Assembly: GCF_000424385.1 (NCBI RefSeq)
Contig: NZ_AUJU01000004.1
Coordinates: forward strand, 124,001 to 188,000
Direction of reading: 5' to 3'
Length of the DNA: 64,000 nt
DNA from: Butyrivibrio sp. LC3010
Lineage (GTDB): Bacteria > Bacillota > Clostridia > Lachnospirales > Lachnospiraceae
Part shown: piece after piece, positions 17,516 through 26,717 of the stretch
Layout of the letters: each line of letters opens with the position of its first letter
Numbering within the stretch: position 1 is the first letter of the stretch
The notes under the pieces: generated by a model
Told to the model about the DNA's origin: nothing
Database searches by the model: none
Seen by the model: only the letters and a program-made list of their open reading frames with translations
Position numbers and translations under genes: made by a program

Positions 17516-17983
17516 ATGAATGGCAAGAACAAAGTAGCGTTTGTTGCATCTTCAGGCGGACATCTCGAAGAGATATCCAAGCTTAAGGGTATTGAAAAAA
17601 AGTATGACAGCTTTCTGATCACTGAGAAAAGTGATTTTGAGCTTAAGAATTTCTGTGAAAAGAAATACCTGCTGCCCAAAATGGACAGGAAGCAAGTACT
17701 TTTCTTTCCAAAGTTTATCTGGTTGTTTATAAGAGCAACACAGATACTGCTTAAGGAGAAACCTGATTTTGTTATAACAACCGGGGCACTGATTGCATAT
17801 CCGTTCTGTGTTATAGGTAAGCTGATGGGGATCAAGGTTATCTACATAGAATCCTTTGCAAGAGTGAATAATCCATCATTGACAGGAAGGCTTGTTTACA
17901 ATATGGCGGATCTTTTTATGGTTCAGTGGGAAGATATGCTTGAGAGCTATCCTAAATCAATGCTTGGAGGCGAAATGTTCTGA
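17516..17983 (+). CDS. Alg14-like glycosyltransferase subunit (PssD/EpsF type)
   Basis: 155 residues matching the membrane-anchoring partner of a two-part GT1-type transferase. VAFVASSGGHLEEISKL at the N-terminus is the Alg14/PssD glycine-rich start. Then come LLKEKPDFVITTGALIAYP and IKVIYIESFARVNNPSLTGR, which carry the family's conserved IESFARV motif. With the next gene it should add the second sugar to the lipid-linked unit at the cytoplasmic face of the membrane. It is the first gene of the polysaccharide run, with GAGGGGG and then an 11-nt gap before the ATG. Confidence 0.9.
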   Translation: MNGKNKVAFVASSGGHLEEISKLKGIEKKYDSFLITEKSDFELKNFCEKKYLLPKMDRKQVLFFPKFIWLFIRATQILLKEKPDFVITTGALIAYPFCVIGKLMGIKVIYIESFARVNNPSLTGRLVYNMADLFMVQWEDMLESYPKSMLGGEMF

Positions 17984-18009
17984 TAGATTGCATCTAGGAG
18001 GCAAAGATC

Positions 18010-18498
18010 TTGATTTTTGTAACACTTGGAACGCAAAAATTTCAGATGAACAGATTAGTGAAGGCCGTTGATGAGCTTGCAGGCAGTAGAGCAGTGAAGG
18101 AGGAATTTTATCTTCAGATTGGCTCATCAACTTATAAGCCTAAGAACTGCAGGTATTCAGAATTCATGGATACCAATGAGTATGATGATAACATTAAGAA
18201 TTGCAGCATGCTGATAACTCATGCAGGAGTTGGGACAATAATAACAGGTATTAAAGCAGATAAACCGGTAATAGTTGTTCCGAGACTTGCAAAGTTCGGG
18301 GAACATGTTGATGATCATCAGACTCAGATAGCTGAGGCTTTCTCTAATAAGGGATCGGTACTTAGCTGTACTGATATAGATGAACTGGCAAATTATATAG
18401 AAAAAGCAAGGTCTTATAATTTCCAACCTTACGAAGTTAAGGGTGGAAATGTGGAGGAGAAGATTCTTCACTTCATGGAGATGTTTGATAAAGGTTAA
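18010..18498 (+). CDS. Alg13-like glycosyltransferase catalytic subunit (PssE type)
   Basis: 162 residues starting at TTG, with GGAGG 8 nt upstream. The sequence begins IFVTLGTQKFQMNRLVKAVD and carries the nucleotide-sugar-binding ITHAGVGTIITGIKADKPVI and the VVPRLAKFGEHVDDHQTQIA loop, as in Alg13/PssE/MurG C-terminal domains. It would bind UDP-sugar and act with the Alg14-like partner encoded 26 nt upstream. Size and gene order (Alg14, Alg13, priming transferase) are typical of Gram-positive capsule loci. Confidence 0.9.
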   Translation: MIFVTLGTQKFQMNRLVKAVDELAGSRAVKEEFYLQIGSSTYKPKNCRYSEFMDTNEYDDNIKNCSMLITHAGVGTIITGIKADKPVIVVPRLAKFGEHVDDHQTQIAEAFSNKGSVLSCTDIDELANYIEKARSYNFQPYEVKGGNVEEKILHFMEMFDKG

Positions 18499-18503
18499 AG
18501 GTA

Positions 18504-19907
18504 ATGAATCGTAGTAACAGAGGGGCTAATACGAATGTTGCCCAAATGATAGTAGACATCCTACTCGTGTATGTTGTCTATGCTATTGAAAAGGCTTTAT
18601 ATGGGAATTATCTAAGGGAAACAACTTACCTTAAGTGCTTTGCACTTGTTATTGTTTTTGGAGTGGTATATATTCTGGCAAATAAAGAAGCCAGAATATA
18701 CAATGTAACACTTTTCTTTTACTTGGATCGTTTTTGGAAACTTCTTAGTAAATCTTGGCTTATAGCGTCAATTACAACTATCGTTTTTATGTATTTATAT
18801 AATCCGGGCCTCGGTGCAAGGAGATTTCATTTGCATTTTCTTCTGATGATGTATGTGGCTATCTGTCTGAATATGCTTGTCAGCAGATTTGCGCAGATGT
18901 CGACATCAGACAAGCAGGCTCCAAGATCTGCCTTTGTAGGCGTTTTTGAGGAGTATGAGAGGTTCAATTACTATTTGAACAAAACCAGTATGAAGCTTGA
19001 TAATGTAGGATACATTCTTAAGAGAGGAACTCTTGAACAGAAGGTATTCAATGTACTTGGAAATCTTTCGGATCTGGAAAACATAATCCGCAAGTATGAG
19101 CTTGATAACATATACTTCATGCTACATGAAAACGATAATCTTGAAAGTATTCAGCAATATATAGATATATGTCTTGAGATGGGAGTTACCGTCAAGGTGA
19201 TTATGGATGTCAGGGGCGGACGCCTCATGAGTCGACCAAACAGTTATGTGAGTTCTGTTGGAACCTATCCGCTCATTACATATCATACGGTTACGCTCAA
19301 TGTTTATGAGCAGTTTGTAAAGCGGGCGGTTGATATATTCATAAGTCTTGTAGGAATCATAATTACATCGCCGATTATGATCGTTACTGCAATAGCAATA
19401 AAACTTGATTCACCAGGACCTGTTCTTTTTAAGCAGCAAAGGGTTGGACAGAACGGCAGAAGCTTTGATATCTACAAATTCAGAAGTATGTGTGAAAATG
19501 CTGAAAGCATGAAAAAAGATCTTTTGGATAAGAATGAAATGGATGGAGTAATGTTCGTTTTAAGGGACGATCCAAGAGTTACCAGAGTCGGTAAATTTAT
19601 CCGCAAGACAAGCATCGATGAACTTCCACAGTTCTTCAATGTCCTTAAAGGAGAAATGAGTATAGTCGGCACAAGACCTCCGACTGTCGATGAAGTATCA
19701 CAATACAGAAGATCGCAATGGAGACGTATCAGCATAAAGCCGGGAATAACCGGTATGTGGCAGGTTAATGGGAGAAATGACATAACAAGCTTTGATAAAG
19801 TAGTGGAGTTTGACCTTAACTACATCGACAACTGGAGTTTGTTATTGGATTTAAAAATAATTTTGAAGACTATAAGGGTTTTAGTTACAAGAAAGGGAGC
19901 ATATTGA
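18504..19907 (+). CDS. Priming undecaprenyl-phosphate sugar phosphotransferase
   Basis: 467 residues. Four or five hydrophobic segments and a cytoplasmic NAD-like domain fill the first 265 residues. The C-terminal 200 are a bacterial sugar transferase (WbaP/CpsE) domain: KRAVDIFISLVGIIITSPIM (membrane re-entrant helix), DSPGPVLFKQQRVGQNG, FDIYKFRSM, TSIDELPQFFNVLKGEMSIV, GTRPP, PGITGMWQVNGR. It transfers a sugar-1-phosphate to undecaprenyl phosphate, the first committed step of repeat-unit assembly. It follows the Alg13-like gene by 5 nt. Confidence 0.95.
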   Translation: MNRSNRGANTNVAQMIVDILLVYVVYAIEKALYGNYLRETTYLKCFALVIVFGVVYILANKEARIYNVTLFFYLDRFWKLLSKSWLIASITTIVFMYLYNPGLGARRFHLHFLLMMYVAICLNMLVSRFAQMSTSDKQAPRSAFVGVFEEYERFNYYLNKTSMKLDNVGYILKRGTLEQKVFNVLGNLSDLENIIRKYELDNIYFMLHENDNLESIQQYIDICLEMGVTVKVIMDVRGGRLMSRPNSYVSSVGTYPLITYHTVTLNVYEQFVKRAVDIFISLVGIIITSPIMIVTAIAIKLDSPGPVLFKQQRVGQNGRSFDIYKFRSMCENAESMKKDLLDKNEMDGVMFVLRDDPRVTRVGKFIRKTSIDELPQFFNVLKGEMSIVGTRPPTVDEVSQYRRSQWRRISIKPGITGMWQVNGRNDITSFDKVVEFDLNYIDNWSLLLDLKIILKTIRVLVTRKGAY

Positions 19908-19911
19908 GGTT

Positions 19912-20181
19912 ATGAAAATCGATAGAAATGAGCGCGTTGTATTAAAGAAGAAACTGAACGTCACCGATCTTTCCGGGGAAAAAGTAATGATAGATTTTGA
20001 ATCAGGAAAGTACTTCATGATCAAGGGCTCCGGAAATGATATCTGGGATATGATTCAGGACGAGATTACCGTTGATGAGATTATTAAAAAGCTTCTTTCT
20101 GAATATGAGGTATCTGAAGAGGAATGTGAGAAGTCTGTTGACGAGTTTTTGGGGAAGCTGAAGGAATTTGAATTTATTTAA
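19912..20181 (+). CDS. PqqD-family RiPP leader-binding protein (lasso B1-like)
   Basis: 89 residues forming a complete PqqD/RRE fold: N-terminal strands (VVLKKKLNVTDLSGEKVMID), FESGKYFMIKGSGNDIWDMI, then the helix pair VDEIIKKLLSEYEVSEEECE and VDEFLGKLKEFEFI. Stand-alone PqqD proteins bind the leader of a precursor peptide and hand it to protease and cyclase partners. It sits between the priming transferase (4 nt upstream) and the Wzz/BY-kinase, where no polysaccharide role is known. The McjB-like, cyclase-like and precursor genes downstream give it a partner set. Confidence 0.88.
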   Translation: MKIDRNERVVLKKKLNVTDLSGEKVMIDFESGKYFMIKGSGNDIWDMIQDEITVDEIIKKLLSEYEVSEEECEKSVDEFLGKLKEFEFI

Positions 20182-20210
20182 ATGATGAAGCTGATTATGG
20201 AGGAAAAATA

Positions 20211-21710
20211 GTGTTCAAGATTATAATTCAGAACTTTCATTTGGAAAAAGTTTTCTGGATAGTGAAAACAAAACTGAAGTTTATGATACTTGTAGGACTT
20301 ATCTGTGGGGTTATAGCAGGTGTAGTAGGGCTTATGGTTAAGAAAGAAACTTATATGGCTCAGATTTCTATGTATGTATATTCAAGTCCTGATTATATTA
20401 CAGATAATGGTATAAATCTTTCTACAGCAGATATATCTTCGGCAAGTGGACTTCTTAATAGTTACATGCAGATATTGAAGAGTGATAGTTTTTTGAAAAG
20501 TGTTGTGGAGGAAGCGGAACTTGATCCAAGGCTTTATGATGAAGCAGTACTTAGAGATGAGATATCTTCTGCTGCGGTAGGAGGAACAGCGGTATTTAAA
20601 GTATATGTTGTTGATAGTGATCCATATAATGCAATGCTTATTGCTAATACTATAGGAAAACTTGCTCCACAAAAAATAATTAGCATAGTTAAGTCGGGAG
20701 GAATTGAAATTCTTGACGAAGCTACTTTACCAACATATCCCTATGAATCTACGAAGATAATTGTGTTTGTTGCTATAGGGGTGTTTGCAGGTGGATTTCT
20801 TTCATTGATGTTTTTCCTAATAAGAGGTTTTTTGGATACACGTTATCGACGATTATATGAAGTTCAGGATATGTTTACTATTCCTATTATTGGTGTGGTT
20901 CCTGAAATAGAAGATAAAAATGATGCTGGTGAACCTGATGTACTATTAAAACAAGATAGTCCTTTTGTACTAAAAGAGGCTTACAATGATTTGCGGGCAA
21001 ATTTGTTGTTCCTCGGAAAAGGTGAAAAATGTCCTGTTTATGCAATTACAGGGGCTGATTATGATGAGGGAAAAACAACAACCAGCATAAACATTGCTAA
21101 GGAATTTGCAATGATGGGCAAAAAGACGCTTCTTATTGATGCTGATTTGCGAAATGGAAATATTGCAAATGAATTAAAGATTTCAGCTGAAAGCGGTCTT
21201 AGTGAATATTTAGCCGGAATAAAAGATATTTCAATTAAAAATGATACAGTAGATAAGCTCGATGTAATTACAACCGGTGCTTATCCGCCTAATCCAACTG
21301 ACCTTCTTATTGGGGAAAAATGGAAGAATTTAATTGCAGAATTCAAGAAAAAATATGAAGTAATTATTATTGATACTCCATCAATAGGAATTGTGTCAGA
21401 TGGTCTTGAACTTGTGAATGTAGCTACTGCATTTGTTGTTGTAATAAGAGAAAGGTCAACCAGATTTGAGAGAGAAGAACTCATAATCAGGAGACTTGAA
21501 GCAGTAGATGCTGATATTTGTGGTTTTGTTTATAACGGAATATCAGTCGAATCAGAGGATTATAATCACAAAGATTATGTGAATGGTGGAGATTATGCTA
21601 AGCGTAGTGATGCCCGTGTACAACACAGAAAATTATTTAAGAAGAAGTCTGGAAGCGCTGACAAATCAAACACTGTCAAAGACGGAGATGGAAATAATAG
21701 CAGTAAATGA
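20211..21710 (+). CDS. Wzz-type chain-length protein fused to a BY-kinase
   Basis: 499 residues from a GTG preceded by GGAGG. Residues 1-205 are a Wzz domain with membrane segments near 25-45 and 182-205 flanking an outer region. The rest is a bacterial tyrosine kinase: modified Walker A GADYDEGKTTT, LLIDADLR (Walker A'), EVIIIDTPS (Walker B). A C-terminal Tyr cluster (EDYNHKDYVNGGDY) offers autophosphorylation sites, and a Lys/Ser-rich tail ends it. It sets polymer length through cycles of phosphorylation. No matching tyrosine phosphatase gene is visible in the window. The last 116 nt are also coding, in another frame, for the next gene. Confidence 0.93.
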   Translation: MFKIIIQNFHLEKVFWIVKTKLKFMILVGLICGVIAGVVGLMVKKETYMAQISMYVYSSPDYITDNGINLSTADISSASGLLNSYMQILKSDSFLKSVVEEAELDPRLYDEAVLRDEISSAAVGGTAVFKVYVVDSDPYNAMLIANTIGKLAPQKIISIVKSGGIEILDEATLPTYPYESTKIIVFVAIGVFAGGFLSLMFFLIRGFLDTRYRRLYEVQDMFTIPIIGVVPEIEDKNDAGEPDVLLKQDSPFVLKEAYNDLRANLLFLGKGEKCPVYAITGADYDEGKTTTSINIAKEFAMMGKKTLLIDADLRNGNIANELKISAESGLSEYLAGIKDISIKNDTVDKLDVITTGAYPPNPTDLLIGEKWKNLIAEFKKKYEVIIIDTPSIGIVSDGLELVNVATAFVVVIRERSTRFEREELIIRRLEAVDADICGFVYNGISVESEDYNHKDYVNGGDYAKRSDARVQHRKLFKKKSGSADKSNTVKDGDGNNSSK

Positions 21711-22593
21711 CGGCTCTACAGATAACTCCTTAAGAATTCTCGAGGAATATAAGGAAAAATATCCAGATCTAATAAAGATATTTAGCAAAGAAAACGGTGG
21801 TCAGGCTACGGCAAGAAATCTTGGCATAATGAAAGCTTCCGGTGAATATATTGGGTTTGCTGATTCAGATGATTATGTTGACAGGACTATGTTTGAGAAA
21901 ATGCTCAGACTTGCGCAAAGAGAAGATGCAGATCTGGTAGAATGCCATTATCACAGCATGCTGGAACTGAAAGATAAGGATAAAAATGGGAATTCTGTAT
22001 ACAAGGAAATCGGAACCAGAGGGAAGATTACATCGCATGAGGATGTAAGAGAACTATTTCTTGATCCGCAGGTTTCTCCATGGAATAAGCTTTATAAAAG
22101 AGAAGTCCTTATAAAAGGTAAAGTGTTATTTCCTGAAGGAATGATATATGAAGATACTTCTTTTTATATAAAAACGCTTCCATTTATAAAAAAGCATGCT
22201 TACTTAGATGAAAGATTGGTTTATTACAGCGTAAGACAAAATTCAACAATGACTTCAAATCTAAATATTAAAGTCGGAGATATATTTAAAGTCTTTGATG
22301 ACATAATTTCATTTTACAAGCAAAATGGATTTTTTAATAAGTATAGGGATGAACTTGAATACTTTTGCGTAAAGATAGCTTTTTGCAGCAATTTGAGCAG
22401 AATTGGTCGTGTAGATAATGCATTTCTGAGACGTGAAATGCATGATAAGACATTTCGGTTTGTTGAAAAGTTCTTTCCGGATTATAAGAAGAATAAGTAT
22501 TTTAAAGGAAAGATAGGATTTTATATAAAGTCAGTCAATAGATTTGATTGTGATTTATATGCAAAGATTTTATCCAGGGTAATGGTAGGTTGA
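21595..22593 (+). CDS. GT2 glycosyltransferase, out-of-frame overlap with the kinase gene
   Basis: 332 residues. The N-terminal strand SVVMPVYNTENYLRRSLEAL, EIIAVNDGSTDNS, and GFADSDDYVD (DxD-type metal site) are complete GT-A motifs, so the gene truly begins inside the kinase gene. The ATG at 21595 (GGTGGAG before it) is preferred over 21583. The first about 38 codons are read in a different frame from the kinase tail. PWNKLYKRE and YEDTSFYIKTLPF are typical of capsule GT2 enzymes. Substrate unknown. Its stop overlaps the next TTG start by 4 nt. Confidence 0.9.
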   Translation: MLSVVMPVYNTENYLRRSLEALTNQTLSKTEMEIIAVNDGSTDNSLRILEEYKEKYPDLIKIFSKENGGQATARNLGIMKASGEYIGFADSDDYVDRTMFEKMLRLAQREDADLVECHYHSMLELKDKDKNGNSVYKEIGTRGKITSHEDVRELFLDPQVSPWNKLYKREVLIKGKVLFPEGMIYEDTSFYIKTLPFIKKHAYLDERLVYYSVRQNSTMTSNLNIKVGDIFKVFDDIISFYKQNGFFNKYRDELEYFCVKIAFCSNLSRIGRVDNAFLRREMHDKTFRFVEKFFPDYKKNKYFKGKIGFYIKSVNRFDCDLYAKILSRVMVG

Positions 22594-23528
22594 ATCCAAG
22601 AATTTCAGTAGCTATGGCTACTTATAATGGCGAAAAATACATAGAGGAACAGTTAAAATCCATCATTAACCAAAGTCTGCAGGTAGATGAAATTATTATC
22701 AGGGATGACATTTCATCAGATAAAACAGATGAGGTTATTAAACAATTCATTAAAGATTATAATCTTGAAAAAATAATAGATTTTAAGATTAATGATAAGA
22801 ACCTCGGTTATGCTTCCAATTTTGTAGGAGCACTTAGGGAAACAAAGGGAGAATACATTTTTTTCTGTGATCAGGATGACATCTGGATAAATGATCGGGT
22901 GGAAAAAATGGTAGAGGTTTTGGAAAAAACACCTGAAGCACTAATGATAGGATCGGAATTCGAACCTTTTAAATGTTCAGAGGATGCTCCTGATGTACCA
23001 AAGTGGGAGCTGGCGAAATTTAAAAATGATGGAAGCTTGGAAAAACTTAATTTCAATTCTGAAAATATTTTTATAGGCTGTCAGGGCTGCACAATGGCTC
23101 TACGGAGAAGCTTTTTAGAGAAAATTGATAAGTACTGGTATGAAGGATGGGCTCATGATGAATTTGTCTGGAAGATGGCGCTATCACTTGATGGCCTTTA
23201 TTTTTTGCATAAAGTTACCTTAAAAAGAAGATTGCACTCAACTAATGTAACTCTACATAAGGAACATAAAAGACAGCAGAGATTAAAATATCTTACAGAA
23301 CTTAAAAAGAGTCACGAACAGACAACACGATTTATTATAGATAAATATGGAATTGAAAATAATAAAGTTCGACTTTTAAGAAAGCATATAAAAGCTACAG
23401 ATTTAAGGATAGATTTGATTCAGGGAAGAAGAGTATTCAATACTTTTACTTTATTAGGATATGCGGATTGCTATCACAAAAAAAGATCAATCCCGGTAGA
23501 ACTGATAATGGCGTTAAATAAGGACTAG
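22590..23528 (+). CDS. GT2 glycosyltransferase (rhamnosyltransferase-like)
   Basis: 312 residues from a TTG that overlaps the preceding stop. ISVAMATYNGEKYIEEQLKS, VDEIIIRDDISSDKT and EYIFFCDQDDIW are the signatures of the GT2 subgroup that contains many rhamnosyltransferases. CQGCTMALRRSFLEK, WAHDEF and LHSTNVTLHK follow in the usual order. It probably adds one sugar to the lipid-linked unit in the cytoplasm. Donor and acceptor cannot be read from the sequence. Confidence 0.88.
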   Translation: MNPRISVAMATYNGEKYIEEQLKSIINQSLQVDEIIIRDDISSDKTDEVIKQFIKDYNLEKIIDFKINDKNLGYASNFVGALRETKGEYIFFCDQDDIWINDRVEKMVEVLEKTPEALMIGSEFEPFKCSEDAPDVPKWELAKFKNDGSLEKLNFNSENIFIGCQGCTMALRRSFLEKIDKYWYEGWAHDEFVWKMALSLDGLYFLHKVTLKRRLHSTNVTLHKEHKRQQRLKYLTELKKSHEQTTRFIIDKYGIENNKVRLLRKHIKATDLRIDLIQGRRVFNTFTLLGYADCYHKKRSIPVELIMALNKD

Positions 23529-23530
23529 TA

Positions 23531-24901
23531 ATGACTTCAAGGAACATGGAATTAGAATATTCAAGTAAATATGTGAAGGCTCCAAGAGAGAGAGTTATTT
23601 TTTATAGATGTGCTATTCTTTATCTTTTTAATCTTTATGTGATGCCACAGTACTTTGGAATTTCGATTCCGATGTTTGACTTGACGATTGTAAGAATCAG
23701 TATCATTTCATTACTTGTCTTTATAATATTTGATTTTGATAGATTACATGGATTTGTAAATTTAATACGGACTGAAAAAATGTCGGTAATATTGATACCA
23801 TATATAATTGTTATATTTTATACGATGGTTCTTAGGGCAGATTTAAATGCATTATTTAATCCGTTCATTGAGATACTCGAAATGTATTTATTGATTTATG
23901 TAATTAAGGATTCACTGGGGGTAGATAGAACAGTAAAGCTTATTATCGCTTTCATTTATCTGCTTATAATTCTTGGTTTTGTCGAAACTTTTATGAAGGT
24001 AACACCTTTTGCATATTTAGAAACAATAAAAGGAATTTATACAGGACGATATATCAGAGGTGGACATTATCGGGTTATGAGTAATTGTGTGCATTCACTT
24101 GGTTATGGGCTTTTGCTTATGACTGCAATGCCATTTGCTGGATATGATGTAGAGAAAAAAGAATTTAATATATTTAGGCGTCCATTATTGCTTGTTGGAA
24201 TAATAGTTAACATTTTTAATACTGGGTCAAGATCAAGCCTTGGAGTTATGTTTGTTGAGCTGGCACTTATGCTTTTTTTATCAGATTTTAAGTACTTAAA
24301 AAACAACTTACTAATAACAACAATTTCGGTGATAGTTTTTTTTGCTGTTACATTTGTTGCTCAATCAACGCCTTTGGGAAAATATATTTTGCTTCAGCTG
24401 ACAAGTTTAGTAGATTCCGTCTTTGATACACAATATTCAGTTAAATATGGGGCAGATTACCAACAGCTTATTCAGAGTAAAGCTTATAGAGAGCTTTTGA
24501 AAAGTATTTATAAAGTTGATTGGTTAAATCCAATTCTTGGAATAGGCAGAAAAAGGGCCTTTACAAGTCTGGTTGATGGAAGAGTTGTTGAGTCTATTGA
24601 TGATTTCTATGTGGCTGAATATGTTAGATATGCATATCCCGGTATGTATTCATATTTATTATATTTGGCCTATATGGGAATAAGGATGTTAAAGGATATA
24701 TTTATGACTCGTTCAGCAATAGTAAGGGCTGCATTTATTGGCGCAGTAGCTTATTGTTACCATCTGACTATAGCAGATTCATTACAAACGCTTAAATACT
24801 TATATATATTATTTGCTATTTATGTTTGTTGTGAAAAAACAACTTATATACCACCTGAAAAAGGTAAATATCATAAAAATAGGAAATTTATATTATGGTA
24901 A
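23531..24901 (+). CDS. O-antigen ligase/polymerase-like membrane protein (Wzy candidate)
   Basis: 456 residues with about ten hydrophobic segments. There is a large outer loop between segments near residues 280-360 holding conserved-looking SKAYRELLKSIYKVDWLNPI and LGIGRKRAF, the pattern of Wzy/WaaL proteins. NTGSRSSLGVMFVEL matches the SRS-type motif of this superfamily. It would join repeat units outside the membrane. Sequence divergence is normal for this family, so the call rests on topology and position between transferases and, further on, a flippase. Confidence 0.8.
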   Translation: MTSRNMELEYSSKYVKAPRERVIFYRCAILYLFNLYVMPQYFGISIPMFDLTIVRISIISLLVFIIFDFDRLHGFVNLIRTEKMSVILIPYIIVIFYTMVLRADLNALFNPFIEILEMYLLIYVIKDSLGVDRTVKLIIAFIYLLIILGFVETFMKVTPFAYLETIKGIYTGRYIRGGHYRVMSNCVHSLGYGLLLMTAMPFAGYDVEKKEFNIFRRPLLLVGIIVNIFNTGSRSSLGVMFVELALMLFLSDFKYLKNNLLITTISVIVFFAVTFVAQSTPLGKYILLQLTSLVDSVFDTQYSVKYGADYQQLIQSKAYRELLKSIYKVDWLNPILGIGRKRAFTSLVDGRVVESIDDFYVAEYVRYAYPGMYSYLLYLAYMGIRMLKDIFMTRSAIVRAAFIGAVAYCYHLTIADSLQTLKYLYILFAIYVCCEKTTYIPPEKGKYHKNRKFILW

Positions 24902-25842
24902 TGAATTCTAGTAAGTTTATAAACAGAATAAAAGATGGTATGCTCCTAGGAACGATATATGATCAACTAATGTTGAAAATTAAGTACAATGATGAGAAAA
25001 CACATTTTTTATATAGTGTTATGGTTGGCCAAAAGCATCGCATGCTTTTATATAAGCGGTATAAAAACAAATATCTAAATAAATGTATTAAGAGGAAAAC
25101 ATGGGAAGAAAAGGAAAAAAAACAGAATAATAATACTGTTTGGGTTATGTGGTTACAGGGAATTAGTGATGCTCCTGATATAGTAAAGAAGTGTATTGAG
25201 AGCCAAAAAAGAGCAATGCCACAAAAACAATTTATTATTATAGATGAAAATAATATAGATAACTATATATCATTACCGAATTACATAATTCAAAAAAGAA
25301 AAGCAGGCGTTATTACGAATGCTATGTTTTCTGATTTGGTTCGGTTAGAGCTACTTAACAAGTATGGAGGATATTGGATAGATGCAACGGTATTTATGAC
25401 CGATGGGGAATTAGTAAAGGAAATAGATAATCTTCCATTATTCATGTTTAGCTTTTATTATTTTGGTTTTAATCCGGAGATTATGGAATATAATAGTTGG
25501 TTTATGCATAGTACATCAAATAATAATCTGCTATGTCTGTTACAACAACTAATGTATGAGTATTGGAAGGATCATAATTATATATCAAATTACTATCTTT
25601 TACATATATTAGGAAGCATAGCTAACGATTATTATAGGAAAGAATGTGAAGCTATGCCTATAGTAAGCCAAGTGGATTCACATATTTTGGCGACATATAT
25701 TTATGATAAATATGATCCGTATAAATATAAAATGTTAATAAGAAAGACAGGAATACATAAACTGAGTATAAAATTTGAACAGGATAAATTGAGTAAGAAA
25801 GGAACCTTTTACGATGTCGTTATCAATCAGGGAAACTACTGA
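24895..25842 (+). CDS. Capsular polysaccharide synthesis glycosyltransferase (Caps_synth type)
   Basis: 315 residues. NNTVWVMWLQGISDAPDIVK, CIESQKRAMPQKQFIIIDE, SDLVRLELLNKYGGYWIDAT (DxT/DxD-like site) and FMFSFYYFGFNPEIMEYNSW match the capsular synthesis family of GT32-like enzymes. The start overlaps the polymerase stop by 7 nt (ATG at 24895 or 24901). Base composition is strongly AT-rich, like the rest of this block. Confidence 0.85.
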   Translation: MVMNSSKFINRIKDGMLLGTIYDQLMLKIKYNDEKTHFLYSVMVGQKHRMLLYKRYKNKYLNKCIKRKTWEEKEKKQNNNTVWVMWLQGISDAPDIVKKCIESQKRAMPQKQFIIIDENNIDNYISLPNYIIQKRKAGVITNAMFSDLVRLELLNKYGGYWIDATVFMTDGELVKEIDNLPLFMFSFYYFGFNPEIMEYNSWFMHSTSNNNLLCLLQQLMYEYWKDHNYISNYYLLHILGSIANDYYRKECEAMPIVSQVDSHILATYIYDKYDPYKYKMLIRKTGIHKLSIKFEQDKLSKKGTFYDVVINQGNY

Positions 25843-26716
25843 TATCAATATCATAAAAAGAATAAAGCCGGAAAATGGGAATAGTATTCCTAAAATAATT
25901 CATTATTGTTGGTTTGGCGGTAAACCACTTCCTGAGGATTTGAAGAATTGCATTGCTTCCTGGGAAAAACTAGAGGGTTATACTATAATGCGATGGGATG
26001 AATCCAATTGTAGCTTTGATGAAAATGACTTTGTCAGAAATACGTTTAGTGACAAGCAGCTTGGATTTATTGGGGATTATTACAGACTTAAAGCAGTTTT
26101 TGAATATGGTGGTATATATCTTGATACAGATGTAAAGGTTAATAAGAGTTTTGACGAGCTCCTAAAACATAAGATGTTTTTGAACTTTATTTTCGATTGT
26201 TCGGTTGGCTCGGCTATTATTGGAGGAGCAAAGGGAAATCCACTTATTAAAGGGCTGTTAGATATGTATGACAAGACAGTTATAGTTAAGGACAAACCTG
26301 TAGATAACAAAAAAGTATTTGAGTGGAGAGATGATAAGCTTTTTGTTCATGGTTATGCTACTAGTAATTATTATTATACATATTATATTTTGAAACATTA
26401 TCCTGAGTTTATTCTTAATAATCAGTATCAGGAATTGAGAGATTTTGTTATTTACCCAAAAGAATATTTTGAAATCGGCTCTTTGCTTGGAAAACATTAC
26501 GCAGTTCATCTGTGTGCTGGTGAGTGGAGAATCAAGGATGATGATTCGAATAGCATAAAAAACAAAATTAAGAAAGCACTAAAACAAAAACCAAAACTAT
26601 TTGACTTCATTCAGATTTTGATTAGAAGAAATAGATATAACAAATTGAAGAAAAATATACCATTTTATGAGTATTCAATAGCTCAAAAAAATGGCACACC
26701 ATTACCGGAGCTATGA
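25814..26716 (+). CDS. GT32-like glycosyltransferase (sugar-binding DxD)
   Basis: 300 residues. IPKIIHYCWFGGKPLPEDLK at about residue 24 and YRLKAVFEYGGIYLDTDV carry the DxD motif shared by GT32 and large clostridial toxin catalytic domains. LNNQYQELRDFVIYPKEYF and HLCAGEWR close the domain. It overlaps the preceding gene by 29 nt. It likely adds a hexose to the repeat unit; specificity unknown. Confidence 0.9.
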   Translation: MSLSIRETTDINIIKRIKPENGNSIPKIIHYCWFGGKPLPEDLKNCIASWEKLEGYTIMRWDESNCSFDENDFVRNTFSDKQLGFIGDYYRLKAVFEYGGIYLDTDVKVNKSFDELLKHKMFLNFIFDCSVGSAIIGGAKGNPLIKGLLDMYDKTVIVKDKPVDNKKVFEWRDDKLFVHGYATSNYYYTYYILKHYPEFILNNQYQELRDFVIYPKEYFEIGSLLGKHYAVHLCAGEWRIKDDDSNSIKNKIKKALKQKPKLFDFIQILIRRNRYNKLKKNIPFYEYSIAQKNGTPLPEL

Positions 26717-26717
26717 A

